This document shows, piece after piece, positions 1 to 9,152 of a DNA stretch of 64,000 nucleotides. The notes under the pieces were generated by a model. It searched no databases and was not told the DNA's origin. It was given only the letters and a program-made list of their open reading frames with translations. The translations under genes and the position numbers were made by a program. Source of the DNA: Stictocephala bisonia (taxonomy: Eukaryota > Arthropoda > Insecta > Hemiptera > Membracidae); assembly GCA_035578905.1 (NCBI GenBank), contig JAQJVL010002572.1:1-64000 (forward strand). The letters are read 5' to 3'. Within the stretch, counting starts at the first letter, position 1. Every line of letters begins with the position of its first letter.

Positions 1-547
1 CATTGGAAAACTTGAACATTTGATTGGTTAAGTTAATGAAAAGGTTAAATCTAATACGCTACTCAAATAATTTACAAAATTTTTCTTATCTGATCTAAAA
101 TTTTCAAACGTGTTTTGCAAGTTAGTTAATAAAAATATCGAAAAATATCACGACGATAAATGTGTTGGAAATTTTATGTAGACAAAAAAAAAAAAAAAAG
201 TCCCGTATGTAGGTCAAGTGGATTAACTGCTATATTTATACTCCGATTTACATACAATAAACGGCATTCGACTCGATTAATCAAACGCTACAAAATAAGC
301 CCTCACAACTTACTCTACTTTAAATTTTTGGGTACTCCTACTTAGTATCGCGTAAGTAGGTCACTGACTCTACTACTATATTTTAATTCCGATTTTTATG
401 CAATAAACGGTATTCGACTTGTTTAATCAAATACTAAAAATCATAAACACGCTGTTTGCCGGATGCTAACCTCCACTCCTCTTACAGTCATTAAAAAGGC
501 GTGAGTAGTACTCACTCACATCATTGACACACTTCTTGTTGACTACA
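1..547. other. AT-rich left flank, no gene seen
   Basis: Unique sequence outside the array. It contains an A-run near 185-199 and a degenerate direct duplication: about 206-292 resembles about 351-437, both with an AATAAACGG(C/T)ATTCGACT core. A short near-palindrome (GTGAGT/ACTCAC) lies at 501-515 just before the epsilon ORF. No convincing coding sequence was found. Confidence 0.5.
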
Positions 548-769
548 ATGGGTGCTCCTCCAACTGGCGTTGCTGCAATCGTTGTGAACAGAGAGATGTA
601 TGATATTGAAGATCGAGACCTAGTTTTTGACGAGATTTGGGCTCTGAAATGCAAGTACCAAGATAGAATGCGTATTACATACACTGAAGTGGAGTATGAT
701 AGCGACGATGTAGTGTGGAAGATGGGTTCAGTTAGCCGATGTCTGGTATCGTACAGCATGGGCGGATGA
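548..769 (+). CDS. epsilon: small acidic ORF, 73 aa, unknown
   Basis: I do not recognise this protein. It starts at the first ATG of the frame (548) and ends at TGA 767-769. It is acidic, with an early hydrophobic AAIVV stretch, a central KYQDRM and a VEYDSDD stretch. Its layout loosely resembles gamma (MAALII..., LSKYTKM, VEYS), so the two may be paralogues; the similarity is weak and judged by eye. A hairpin of the same sequence class that follows gamma lies 67 bases downstream, and the alpha-1 promoter comes next. It occurs once, outside the repeated unit. The opposite strand is also open here but has no promoter/hairpin arrangement. Confidence 0.5.
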   Translation: MGAPPTGVAAIVVNREMYDIEDRDLVFDEIWALKCKYQDRMRITYTEVEYDSDDVVWKMGSVSRCLVSYSMGG

Positions 770-835
770 CCCTTCTAGAACTGTCTATGTGCAAGCAGTA
801 ATAACTCCGTAAACCGCCAAACCCCCCCCCCCTTA

Positions 836-886
836 GGAAAACGTTGTCAAATTACATTTACAGTATGTAATTTGACAACGATTTCC
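836..886. terminator. 22-bp hairpin after epsilon (H3 class)
   Basis: Arms 836-857 and 865-886 pair over 22 bases with one mismatch around a 7-base loop. The arms share GGAAA..GTTGTCAAATTA with the hairpin that follows gamma in every unit. Position between a gene end and the next promoter suggests a transcript-end or polyadenylation signal (inference). Confidence 0.6.
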
Positions 887-899
887 GCTAATTATTGTA

Positions 900-994
900 T
901 GACCTTGACCTTGAACACTATATATAGGAGGCATGCGCTAACTAACGGACAGTTTGATGTCAGCACCCAGAAGTAACACACACAAACATAGAAA
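900..994 (+). promoter_or_regulatory. Native alpha-1 promoter
   Basis: Overlapping TGACCTTGACCTTGAA (900-915; two NR5A/FTZ-F1-type TCAAGGTCA half-sites on the minus strand) is followed by a TATATATA box (919-926) and an ACAGTTTG initiator-like sequence about 30 bases on. The alpha-1 ATG is at 995. Only the first copy of alpha-1 has this promoter; later copies are preceded by the truncated polymerase. Confidence 0.65.
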
Positions 995-1337
995 ATGAAT
1001 ACAGATATGGTAATGATTATGTTTGAACTTAAATGTTCACAACCTAAGTGGAGTCTGGAGTCTGCACAAATCTTTTTTCGTATGATGCAAATTGCGCAGA
1101 GTTGAAAATTTGAAATTTAATTTAAAGGCAACACAAATAACGCGTGGAAGATTTGGTACTCATTTTATTGAATGTATGTGGGTGAATCCTAATACAAGAG
1201 TAGGCCCCGATTGTTGTACTTACAATGTTATAAAACATTATATACACGAGTTTACTCAATTATTTAAAATAATAGAACCTAACGAGTGCGGAGAAGAAAC
1301 ATACAACAGACTCATGGAGAAGATAAATAACACTTAA
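995..1337 (+). pseudogene. alpha-1 (unit A), frameshifted small gene
   Basis: The ATG at 995 opens 36 codons ending at TGA 1103-1105. The rest of the alpha-family protein continues in another frame to 1337 (C-C motif, HEFTQLF, then EPNECGEETYNRL). The two parts together align with alpha-2: both begin MNT, carry a VMFEL/IMFEL block and a PKW/PRW motif, and end in EP-C-E-E-TY-RL. A frameshift near 1095-1105 therefore disrupts the gene, and all later copies are broken at the same place. Function unknown. Confidence 0.6.
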
Positions 1338-1370
1338 CTTTAGTTTTAAGTAGTATAAAGAATTCATTCC

Positions 1371-1490
1371 TCCCCACCACTTTACATAAACCCCCACCCC
1401 AAAGTAGGCTATATATGTGGGTTATACATCTACAACTAGGCACTCTGATTTGAAATCTCAAGCAAAGAGGTTAACATAGCTAAGAAAAAG
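1371..1490 (+). promoter_or_regulatory. alpha-2 promoter
   Basis: CCCCACCAC (1372-1380) and CCCCCACCCC are followed by the TATA box TATATATG (1410-1417) and an initiator-like CTAGGCACTC about 30 bases on. CCCCACCACTTT is shared with the promoter of the non-coding repeat locus. Copies sit directly upstream of alpha-2 in every unit (TATA in unit B at about 19385). Confidence 0.6.
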
Positions 1491-1799
1491 ATAAACACCA
1501 ATTTGAAAGTAGTTATGTTTGAACTGAGATGTTTAAAACAAAAGTGGATATCAATTGACGAAGAGAAACTATCAGAAATTGGTCAAATAGCTGACAAAGT
1601 GGAGGAACTGGAGTTACATGATTTTGCCATTGCCATGAACTTAAACTTTATGAAGAAAAGTTTATTAGGCTTTTTGAAAGCTTGCATTGGAAATTCTGTG
1701 AAGAGCACACCTACAAGAGATTGCTTGATAGACTGCACGGGAAGGATCGCTACATATTATCGGAGATTAGACCTCACAGAAGAAACAGAGATAAACTGA
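1491..1799 (+). pseudogene. alpha-2 (unit A), start codon lost and frameshifted
   Basis: The start position reads ATA instead of ATG (1491). One base is missing near 1621 compared with other units, shifting the frame before the Cys/His segment. Sequence similarity continues to the usual stop at 1797-1799. Confidence 0.8.
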
Positions 1800-1896
1800 A
1801 CGAGAGTAGTAAACACTGCGGTTTAGTTTTAAGATTTACTTTTGTAACATATTTATTTGTAAATAAAGTTAGAAAAAATAAAAAAAGAAAGAAAAA

Positions 1897-1949
1897 ACTT
1901 CTTGCACAGAACAATTTCTGGAAATAGAAAATCGTTCTGTGCATGAAGT
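1897..1949. terminator. H1 hairpin after alpha-2 (unit A)
   Basis: Decayed form of the 21-bp hairpin described at 26253-26305. The arms here carry substitutions in the 3' arm (ATCGTT, GCATGAAG). An AATAAA lies upstream near 1862. Confidence 0.55.
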
Positions 1950-1969
1950 ATTTTTTAAAAACACTCCTC

Positions 1970-2133
1970 GTGACCTTGAAATTTGTGACGTAATACTAAA
2001 GTGTCGGAGCTGACGTCATCACCGGAAGTGGGGTAAGATAAGAAGCTTAGAGTATAAGGCTGTGACGTCGTGCTGACGCCATCACATGACGTCACACCCT
2101 TATCTTATCACAATCTTATCTTATCTCACTTCC
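1970..2133. promoter_or_regulatory. CRE/ETS/GATA regulatory block (unit A)
   Basis: Contains TGACCTTGA, TGACGTAA, CCGGAAGTG, GATAAG, a GTATAAGG TATA-like box and TGACGT repeats. It is shorter in CRE repeats than later units but has an extra CTTATCTTATC tract. It formerly preceded the hAT remnant and beta; the sequence to its right is now a transposon fragment. Confidence 0.6.
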
Positions 2134-3009
2134 TTATCCCACTTACCTATATGAACATAAGAACTCACTTCCTAAGCCAGTGATGGAAAAAATAAAACCC
2201 ATATTTGAGGATTTGTCGGAGCCAGAACTTCTGAAACGCTGCCTACATGGGAAAACCCAAAACCCAAACGAGAGTTTTAATAGCGTTATATGGCAAAGGC
2301 TCCTAAAGACTGTTTTTGTAGGCATTAAAACTCTCAAACTTGGAGTAACTGACTCTGTAATTACTTTCAATGATGGTTCAATAGCTAAGGCTAATGTTTT
2401 GGAGCGCATGGGAATCAACCCAGGAAAGTTTATGATTGACGGCTTTACCAGAATCGACCAAAACCGGATAAAAAAACTGACAGAGAAGTGCAGGAGGAAA
2501 ATAAAAAGAAAAGAGTCAGAAGAAGACTAACAAAAAGGAAACTAGAACACAGTGACTGTGTGGAATACATTCCAGGAGGTTTTAAATGCATCAGTAATAG
2601 TGTTCGTGTTTAAGTTCAATTTCCCGAAAGTTTAGTTTTTTAGAGTTTAGGTACCGTTTCCAAAGCAACTATTAGGAATAGAGACTTGAAATTTTCACCA
2701 GTTGTTCATGGCAGTTTGGTGAGTAGAATGATGCAACTATGTAATATTATCTTCAATTTTAACTGTGTAAATATTTTTATTTTAAGTTATACATGATATA
2801 AATAATCAACATAAATTTTAAATAATTTTATTTTTTTAATGACTTGCTATAAATTAACTATACTGCATGGTTTTACTTGCTAACTTGTATAAAAGCACCA
2901 AAAAAAATTCAGATGAATATCTCAAATATTTTCAGAGATATTGGTACCGGTATAGTAGCTTGTTTCCCCATATAATTAACATCAGAGCCTAACTCACAGC
3001 GTGCTCCCC
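2134..3009 (+). mobile_element. 3' fragment of a TTAA-target DNA transposon
   Basis: It carries the C-terminal third of a Mutator-like transposase, an AT-rich 3' region with an AATATCTCAAATATTTTC block resembling the ends of the two other elements here, and an end in CCCC directly against TTAA (3010-3013). That TTAA is native to the hAT remnant of other units, so this is probably the true right insertion junction. The left end is missing together with about 550 bp of unit sequence, as expected from a deletion after insertion. Confidence 0.7.
2147..2530 (+). pseudogene. Mutator-like transposase, C-terminal fragment
   Basis: Homologous to the end of the intact transposase at 16094-17884: IKPIFEDL, KRCLHGKTQNPNES (holding the likely catalytic Glu), VIW-R, LKLGV-D. 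The N-terminal two thirds are absent. It differs enough from both other copies to be a separate subfamily. Confidence 0.75.
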
Positions 3010-3066
3010 TTAATGGCTATTGCCACCGTCTTGGACCCAAGATTCAAAAGAATGTATTTTTCTGGA
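3010..3066 (+). pseudogene. hAT remnant stub (unit A)
   Basis: Only the LMAIATVLDPRFKRMYFS part of the hAT remnant of later units survives here, right of the transposon junction. Confidence 0.6.
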
Positions 3067-3733
3067 GCAGGCTTTGCGGAAGACCATTCTGCTGTCTTCC
3101 ACCGAGAGTTTGGATTGCATAGATGTGACGGCACCACCACCGGACCTGATCTCTCCAATCCAATCTCCCATGAAGACTGCTACAACCACCACGATGCCTT
3201 CCACGGTGGCAAAGCCTTCTACGCTGGCCAAGACGCTAACATCACCCCAGCGCTCTACAGTTGCGAAGCCCTCTACGGTGCCCAAGACTCCATCACCCCA
3301 GCGCCCTTCCCAGAGATTCCTCAGCCTTCAAAACCTCCGTAAATCCTGTAACACATCCAGAACTCCTTGCTCCTATACTTTCCTGAAAGGGCCAAAGAAA
3401 TGGGAAAAATGTGGCGGAGCAAGTGCAATTTGTTCAGTGTTTTGTTCAAAACGCCAACCAAAGAAACCTCGCTCCGTCGCATTGACTCCTTCCACCACTT
3501 CCGAGCCCTGTACGAAGTTGCTGATAAACCGATTGAAGAGAGGCAAGCGATACTTCTTCGTTCGGATGGTTGACCGCTATAGGGTAAGATTGAAGTTTGA
3601 TGGCGTTCATTACACATTGCTCCTACCTCTTGGCATGGAACACCCTGAACGACCAAGTAGCCGCCACTACCTCATCCGCAACTTGGATGGGCACGCAGAG
3701 TGGAAGCAAGCCCCAAAGTGTACTACTTGTTAG
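3020..3733 (+). CDS. beta (unit A): Pro/Thr-rich protein with C/C/C/H motif
   Basis: Open for 237 codons but without an ATG at the beginning; the first in-frame ATG is at 3170 (187 aa). The N-terminal part overlaps the hAT-derived reading frame. Residues about 55-98 are a Pro/Ser/Thr-rich linker with repeated STVAKPST/SPQRP units. Residues 117-145 form C-x13-C-x10-C-x2-H with KG-x3-G between the first two cysteines, a pattern like short zinc-binding motifs in large DNA virus proteins (from general knowledge). The C-terminus is basic, then rich in aromatic residues, ending CTTC. The true start may have been lost when the hAT segment joined. Function unknown. Confidence 0.6.
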   Translation: MPPSWTQDSKECIFLEQALRKTILLSSTESLDCIDVTAPPPDLISPIQSPMKTATTTTMPSTVAKPSTLAKTLTSPQRSTVAKPSTVPKTPSPQRPSQRFLSLQNLRKSCNTSRTPCSYTFLKGPKKWEKCGGASAICSVFCSKRQPKKPRSVALTPSTTSEPCTKLLINRLKRGKRYFFVRMVDRYRVRLKFDGVHYTLLLPLGMEHPERPSSRHYLIRNLDGHAEWKQAPKCTTC

Positions 3734-3782
3734 TTTACTTTGGGGTTTGCCACAAATGGCCTTTTTCAAGGCCTAAAAAAAA

Positions 3783-3807
3783 TGTAACATTCTACAAGAA
3801 TGTTACA
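3783..3807. terminator. H2 hairpin after beta (unit A)
   Basis: 11-bp perfect stem (3783-3793 with 3797-3807) around a 3-base loop, flanked by A- and T-runs. It is a shorter variant of the 14-bp stem at 34220-34250. Confidence 0.6.
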
Positions 3808-3827
3808 ATTTTTATATCTGAAGGTTG

Positions 3828-4388
3828 ACCTTGAAATACATCCCCACCACTTTCTATCCTATAAAAGCGAGCAGCGCTTCAGTTGTGGTATCCACTTCGA
3901 GAGCTGACTTCACACAAGAAACAAGTCCTCTCTTCCTTGGATATTGGAGTACGGCACTGCAAACCGGCTCTATATCCTTTACCTTCAAAACATCTGAATA
4001 CGGCACTGCAAACTGGTTCAATGTTTTACTTCCTTAGATATTTGAGTACGGCACTGCAAACCGGCTCTATATATCTTTCCCCTTAAACATTCGAGTACGG
4101 CACTGCAAACCGGCTCAATGTTTTTCTCTTTCCTTTCTACCTTAACTTGTTTCGAGAAAAGTGAATGGGGGATCAAATTCGGAGCAGAGTCTAGCTGTTA
4201 CAAACTCACGTCTCAGGCGAGACTGGGTGTGAAGACCTCCAGCAGAGCCCTAGCTGTTACAAGCTCACGTCTCAGGCGAGACTGGGTGTGAAGACCTCCA
4301 GCAGAGTCCTAGCTGTTAAAAGCTCACGTCTCTGGCAAGACTGGGTGTGAAGACCTCAAGCTCACGTCTCTGGCGAGACAGGGCGTTT
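3828..4388 (+). repeat. Promoter plus non-coding tandem repeats (unit A)
   Basis: TGACCTTGA near 3829, TATAAAAG (3860-3867) and TCAGTT (3879-3884) lead into four copies of GTACGGCACTGCAAACC (from 3949) and then ~60-bp repeats containing GTCTC..GAGAC stems (about 4181-4388). No long ORF is maintained. Details are given for unit C at 27888-28446. Confidence 0.7.
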
Positions 4389-4767
4389 AATTCATATTAT
4401 TAAAATAATCTACTTACCCTATTACCAATATTATTTGTACTAATCATATATGTTTTCTCTTTCAGGAAAAATTTTGTCTTCCTTCTTCCTGTTGTGTCTT
4501 TTTCTGTAGCTGCATGTTTTCTCTTCTTCCTGTTCTGTCTTTTTCTGCAGCTGCATGTTTGCTTATGCTTTGAATGCTAAACACTAGTGTTTACTTCTTT
4601 TTTTTCTAAAGTTTGGAATGACCTTGACCTTTAGTTTAGAATGACCTTGACCTTTGACCTACAAGAGCGGTCAGTTATTACCCCCACCCGGTCAGTTACT
4701 ACCCCCACTTCAACAATTGTACTATATAAGGACGTTGCTGTGTCCGAATTAGCATTATTGGGGAGAT

Positions 4768-5022
4768 ATGGCTACGCTTATAATTCTTAGAAGAAAAGCT
4801 AGGTTCAGGGAGGAGTTGGTGAAATGTAATAGAGAGTTTATAGAGCTATTGTCCAAGTATACAGAAGTGTATGATATGGTCAAATATTCATGTTCCACCG
4901 TAAATGGTGTACAGTGTAGTTATAGCAGCAAATTAACGAAAACATTGCTTCCCATGTGGTCTGTACAGTATACTAGAATGTTTGACTTTCTAGCTGACAT
5001 AACAATTTATGTAAAACCCTAA
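4768..5022 (+). CDS. gamma-1 (unit A), 84 aa, unknown
   Basis: ATG at 4768, 45 bases after a TATATAAG box (4723-4730), stop at 5020-5022. Upstream are two TGACCTTGACCTTT blocks and two CCCCCAC boxes. The protein starts with a hydrophobic ALIILRRKAR-like segment, continues with a basic/acidic helix-prone stretch to KYTEVYDM, and has two cysteines around VNGVQC. Variants here (T3, F11, C19) differ from the array consensus. Intact frame, no recognised family. The H3 hairpin follows at 5063-5126. Confidence 0.6.
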   Translation: MATLIILRRKARFREELVKCNREFIELLSKYTEVYDMVKYSCSTVNGVQCSYSSKLTKTLLPMWSVQYTRMFDFLADITIYVKP

Positions 5023-5062
5023 ATTGTTTTTTTTTTATTTATTTATTTATTTTTTTTGTTTA

Positions 5063-5126
5063 GGAAAACGTCAAATTATAATCATTTGTAGTACAATTAT
5101 TGTTTTATAATTTGACAACGATTTCC
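5063..5126. terminator. H3 hairpin after gamma-1
   Basis: Interrupted inverted repeat: GGAAA..GTCAAATTATAA pairs with TTATAATTTGAC..TTTCC. Same class as 836-886 and 29079-29139. It is followed by TGACCTTGAAC, the intact form of a site mutated to TTACCTTGAA in units B-H. Confidence 0.55.
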
Positions 5127-5616
5127 GCTTCTTTCAAATGACCTTGAACTTTATTTTTTACTTTATTCTTCAGCGCAATTAAGAAGTGTTATAAGGGCGT
5201 TCAGTAGGCATAAATCTTTTAAAAAAATTGAAAAATTTTTTTATTACATTTTTGTATTGCTGTATGTTTTAGTTTTATTTTAAGATCACTCCCAAAGTAA
5301 TAGGACAAGTAAAACCGATCCTATGTGATTTTTTATATGCCAATGTCATGACTTATGCGTTTGTCTGGCGTGGAAGCCCAAGCACTATTTCACATACATA
5401 TGTATATTGAATTGTGAATGAAGTTTCTGTGAGTTTTAGTGGTCTTTGAATTTTGTCTTCTTGACATGTTTGTGTAGCATCTGACTTTCATCAACAACTG
5501 TTTTGATTTAGTCATATGTTGTCAAATTCTTCTCATATTGTCAAATGTTTACACTGAGTGTTTAGTTTGTTTACAAGTGATTGTGGTATAGTTTTTGATT
5601 ATAAAACACATACAAA

Positions 5617-7364
5617 ATGACAAAACCGAAAGGAATATTCAAGAAGAGGAGAAATGTAGGTGTGGCAAAGTGTAAGCTTCTGATAGAAAATAACAAAACC
5701 ACTAGGCCTAATTCAATTGTAGGCCTAACTGAGGAACCCAAATTAGATGGGCCAAGTGCTAGTTCTTCATAAATGAAGATTGGAGATTAGAATTCAAGTT
5801 ACAGTGAGTACAATTCAAAGAATATTTATGACATAGTAGACATTGAATCATTTATGAGTGCACTGTTGACAATTAGTGCTTGTAGGTTATGTGGCAGTGC
5901 ACTAACCTACAAGAGAAAATCACTTAGCGGATTAGCAACAAACTTTCAGTTCAACTGTACAAATTGTGAATTAGAAGCTAATTACAATAATTCTGAACAA
6001 ACAAAAGAATCACATTTATTTGAAATTAATACTAGGCTAGTATATGCTTTACGCACAATTGGGAAAGGCCAAACTTCAGCAAAAGTACTTTGTGCTATCC
6101 TCAACCTGCCGAAACCACCTTCAAAATTCGTTTCATAAAATAATCTACTGGGAAAGGTCACTGAAACTGTATGCAAAGCTGTTATGAAGGAAGCTGTAGA
6201 GAAGGCAGTACAGGAAAATGATTTTAGTAGAGATCTTAGAGTAGCTGTTGATGGTACGTGGCAGAAGATGGGCCACACCTCAAATAACGGTGTTGTTACT
6301 GTAACAAGCGTCGATACTGGCTGTGTACTAGATGTGGCTGTCATAAGCAAGTTCTGTACTTGTAGAAATAAACTAAAAGGTGAACATGATTGTAAATGTA
6401 AGGCAAATTTCATAGGTAATAGTGGAGCAATGGAAGCTTATGGAGCAAAACAAATTTTTCATAGATCTGAGTCAGAATATGATGTACGATATAGGTATTA
6501 CTTAGGAGATGGTGACTCCAGTGCATTTAGCTCGGTTGTCCAGAGCAAACCATATGGTGACCAATATGTGATAGAAAAAATGGAATGTTGTGGCCACATA
6601 CAAAAGCGTATGGGCACTCGGCTCAGGAAACTAAAATTAAAATTAGGAAAAACCGTACTATCAGATGGAAAAACTATTGGTGGGAAAAATCGATTGACCG
6701 ACGAACGCATCTTAGCCATTCAAAAATATTATAGTTTGGCTATCAGGAGGAATTCTGGAAACTTAGATAGTATGAAGAAAGCAGTATGGGCTGAATATTT
6801 TCATCTTTTATCCACAAATGAAAATCCCCAGCACGGACTTTGTGAGAAAGGCGAGAATAGTTGGTGCAAATACCAGCGAGCCTTAGCCAAAATGAAACAT
6901 ATGATCATACCCAGCATTTGCAAATACCTGAAGCTATTATGAGGGAGATCAAGCCTATTTTTAAGGATCTGGCAGATCCTAATCTGCTAAAGAAGTGCCT
7001 ACATGGCAAATCACAGAATCCCAATGAATCTGTGAATGGTGTCATTTGGTCGCGCCTTCCAAAGACTGTGTTTGTGAACCTCGAAGTACTAAAATTAGGT
7101 GTCTATGATGCCATATTAAGTTTTAATAAAGGCAATGAGACAAGGTGTTTATTATTGAAAGAATTAGGAATGACTGTTAGTGAAAATACAGCATCAGTAA
7201 TGTGTGATCTAGACAAGTTACGTGTGCAACGGGGCGAGCGTATGGTATCTAAACTCTTGAAAAAAACCAGACAACATAGAGAGAGTGCTAAAAGGAAGTT
7301 AGAAGAGGCATTTCAAGATGATGAAGACCCAGACCAGCCATCCAATGGTGCTGGAATGCGCTAA
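5617..7364 (+). pseudogene. Mutator-like transposase, inactivated
   Basis: Similar along its length to the intact protein at 16094-17884. The ATG at 5617 gives only 51 codons before TAA 5770. Further frames cover the zinc-ribbon part (CRLCG...CTNCE, 5854-6138), the DGTW and YLGDGDSS catalytic-type motifs (6184-6942), and after a frameshift near 6893 the NPNES segment and C-terminus (to 7364). At least two stops and one frameshift make it non-functional. Confidence 0.85.
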
Positions 7365-7619
7365 GGTACATTTATTCAGGTATTTACCCTAATAAATAAA
7401 TGTTTTTTGCGATTATCCGAAAATCTTAATTTTTCATATAAATGACCCCTTATCTCAAAAACTACAAAAGATATGGTCTTACAATTTTTACCACATACTT
7501 TTGGGGTTGTAATACAAATTTAGACACAGTATCTCTTTAATTAGTGTCTTATTTTTTTTACATATTAAAAATGCTTTAAAATTTAATTTTTTTGTAAACT
7601 AATTTTTAATAATTTGTAA

Positions 7620-7680
<61 letters not shown>
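7620..7680. repeat. (TA)n microsatellite
   Basis: About 60 bases of nearly pure TA dinucleotide in the 3' region of the decayed transposon. Confidence 0.9.
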
Positions 7681-7685
<5 letters not shown>

Positions 7686-7832
7686 AAATAAAAAGCTCAT
7701 GTTAAATTGTTAATCACAATACATATATGGTGTGTGCAGAAATTCATAGAGATATCTTAAGTAGTTTCCATGAAAACAGGTCATCAATTTTGTAAATTTA
7801 ACATAGGTCCTAATAGGCCTACCGAATTCCCC

Positions 7833-8152
7833 ATACTATTTGTACTAATCATATATGTTTTCTCTTTCAGGAAAAATTTTGTCTTCCTTCTTCCTGTTGT
7901 GTCTTTTTCTGTAGCTGCATGTTTTCTCTTCTTCTTGTTCTGTCTTTTTCTGTAGCTGCATGTTTGCTTATGCTTTGAATGCTAAACACTAGTGTTTCTT
8001 TCTTTTTTTTCTAAGTTTGAAATGACCTTGACCTTTGACCTACAAGAGCGGTCAGTTATTACCCCCACCCGGTCAGTTACTACCCCCACTTCAACAATTG
8101 TCAGTACTATATAAGGACGTTGCTGTGTCCAAATTAGCATTATTGGGGAGAT
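7833..8152 (+). repeat. Second copy of the pre-gamma region with promoter
   Basis: Repeats 4434-4767: the 3'-splice-like TACTAATC...TTTCAG segment, the duplicated TTTTTCTGTAGCTGCATG tract, TGACCTTGACCTTTGACCT, the CCCCCAC boxes and TATATAAGG. It shows that the gamma region was duplicated around the inserted transposon. Confidence 0.8.
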
Positions 8153-8440
8153 ATGGCTGCGCTTATAATTCTTAGAAGAAAAGCTAGGTCCAGGGAGGAG
8201 TTGGTAAAATGTAATAGAGAGTTTACAGAGCTATTGTCCAAGTATACAGAAGTGTATGCTATGGTCGAATATTCATGTTCCACCGTAAATGGTGTACAGT
8301 GTAGTTATAGCAGCAAATTAACGAAAACATTGCTTCCCATGTGGTCTGTACAGTATACTAGAATGTTTGACTTTCTAGCTGACATAACAATTTATGAAAC
8401 ACCTTATTTTTTTTTTTTTAAGGAAAACGTCAAATTATAA
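8153..8440 (+). CDS. gamma-2 (unit A), stop lost, 95 aa
   Basis: Same protein as gamma elsewhere, but the usual stop is replaced by ETPYFFFF-type read-through into the hairpin arm, ending at 8438-8440. Otherwise intact and nearer to the array consensus than gamma-1. The H3 hairpin lies at 8422-8482. Confidence 0.55.
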   Translation: MAALIILRRKARSREELVKCNREFTELLSKYTEVYAMVEYSCSTVNGVQCSYSSKLTKTLLPMWSVQYTRMFDFLADITIYETPYFFFFKENVKL

Positions 8441-8530
8441 TCATTTGTAGTACAAATGTTTTATAATTTGACAACGATTTCCGCTTCTTTCAAATGACCT
8501 TGAACTTTATTTTTAACTTTATTCTTCAGA

Positions 8531-8671
8531 GTATACGGAAGTGTATGCTATGGTCGAATATTCATTTTCCACCGTAAATGGTGTACAGTGTAGTTATAGC
8601 AGCAAATTAACGAAAACATTGCTTCCCATGTGGTCTGTAAAGTATACTAGAATGTTTGACTTTCTAGCTGA
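8531..8671 (+). pseudogene. gamma-3, central fragment
   Basis: A third copy of gamma covering the segment from KYTEVYAM to FLAD, with no start or stop. It joins directly to the middle of the delta gene at about 8672, so a deletion removed gamma's end, both hairpins and delta's C-terminus. Confidence 0.8.
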
Positions 8672-8673
8672 CT

Positions 8674-8959
8674 AGTGTTCTGGGTGATGTAGGCGGTGAT
8701 GTAGACGATGATGGTCTTGGTGCTCCAAAGGTCCACGAAGTTGTTGAACTTGGAGACCCAATGTTCCACGACGTTTCGACCACGGGTGTTGTCGCCTGGC
8801 TGTCTGAGGTGGTTGTGGGCAAACACCTTCATCCGAAACGACGTCGTTGATTTCACCGACGAAATCCATAGGGAAGTCGTCGTCCTCGTCTACTTCACTA
8901 TTCACAATATGGGGAATATTTCTCCCTTTGTTGCAAAATACATTGTCTGTGGGAGCAAT
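8674..8959 (-). pseudogene. delta remnant (unit A)
   Basis: Corresponds to the N-terminal two thirds of delta. The start codon is mutated (complement reads AAT where other units have CAT), an indel shifts the frame after SDEG, and the C-terminal part is deleted. Confidence 0.8.
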
Positions 8960-9070
8960 TTCAACAAAATGAACTGTTTTAAAACTTCAACTCCTTAAGT
9001 AACGCAACAGTAAATGGAAGGGAAAATACTGAATTCTGTGATTGGTTTGTTAAGATACATTACTTGATAG

Positions 9071-9152
9071 TGACGTCATCATGTATATAAAAATAACAAT
9101 CGCTGACTGAATATCATTGTTGGTTGGACTTTCCAAGACTCAACAGCTAAAC
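9071..9152 (+). promoter_or_regulatory. Polymerase-fragment promoter (unit A)
   Basis: A TGACGTCA palindrome (9071-9078) is followed by TATATAAAA (9084-9092) and an ATCATT initiator-like site; the ATG is at 9153. The same arrangement occurs in every unit (unit C: 29904-29911, 29917-29925, ATG 29986). Confidence 0.65.

Larger units (their letters stand above)
5195..7832 (+). mobile_element. TTAA-type DNA transposon, decayed full-length copy
   Basis: Imperfect terminal inverted repeats: GGGCGTTCAGTAGGC at the left, and the complement of GCCTACCGAATTCCCC at the right. The 2.64 kb length matches the 2620-bp element at 15669-18288. Subterminal blocks are also shared (ATATCTTAAGTAG, GTAAATTTAACAT). 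A TA-dinucleotide run lies at about 7620-7680. The target duplication is not clear, because the right flank is a second copy of the pre-gamma region rather than the continuation of the left flank. Confidence 0.75.

Noticed and set aside
3010..3285. Beta region read in the hAT frame as a His/Asp-rich protein
   Set aside because: Open by chance along the Pro/Thr repeats of beta; ends soon after, while the beta frame continues through the conserved Cys/His motif.
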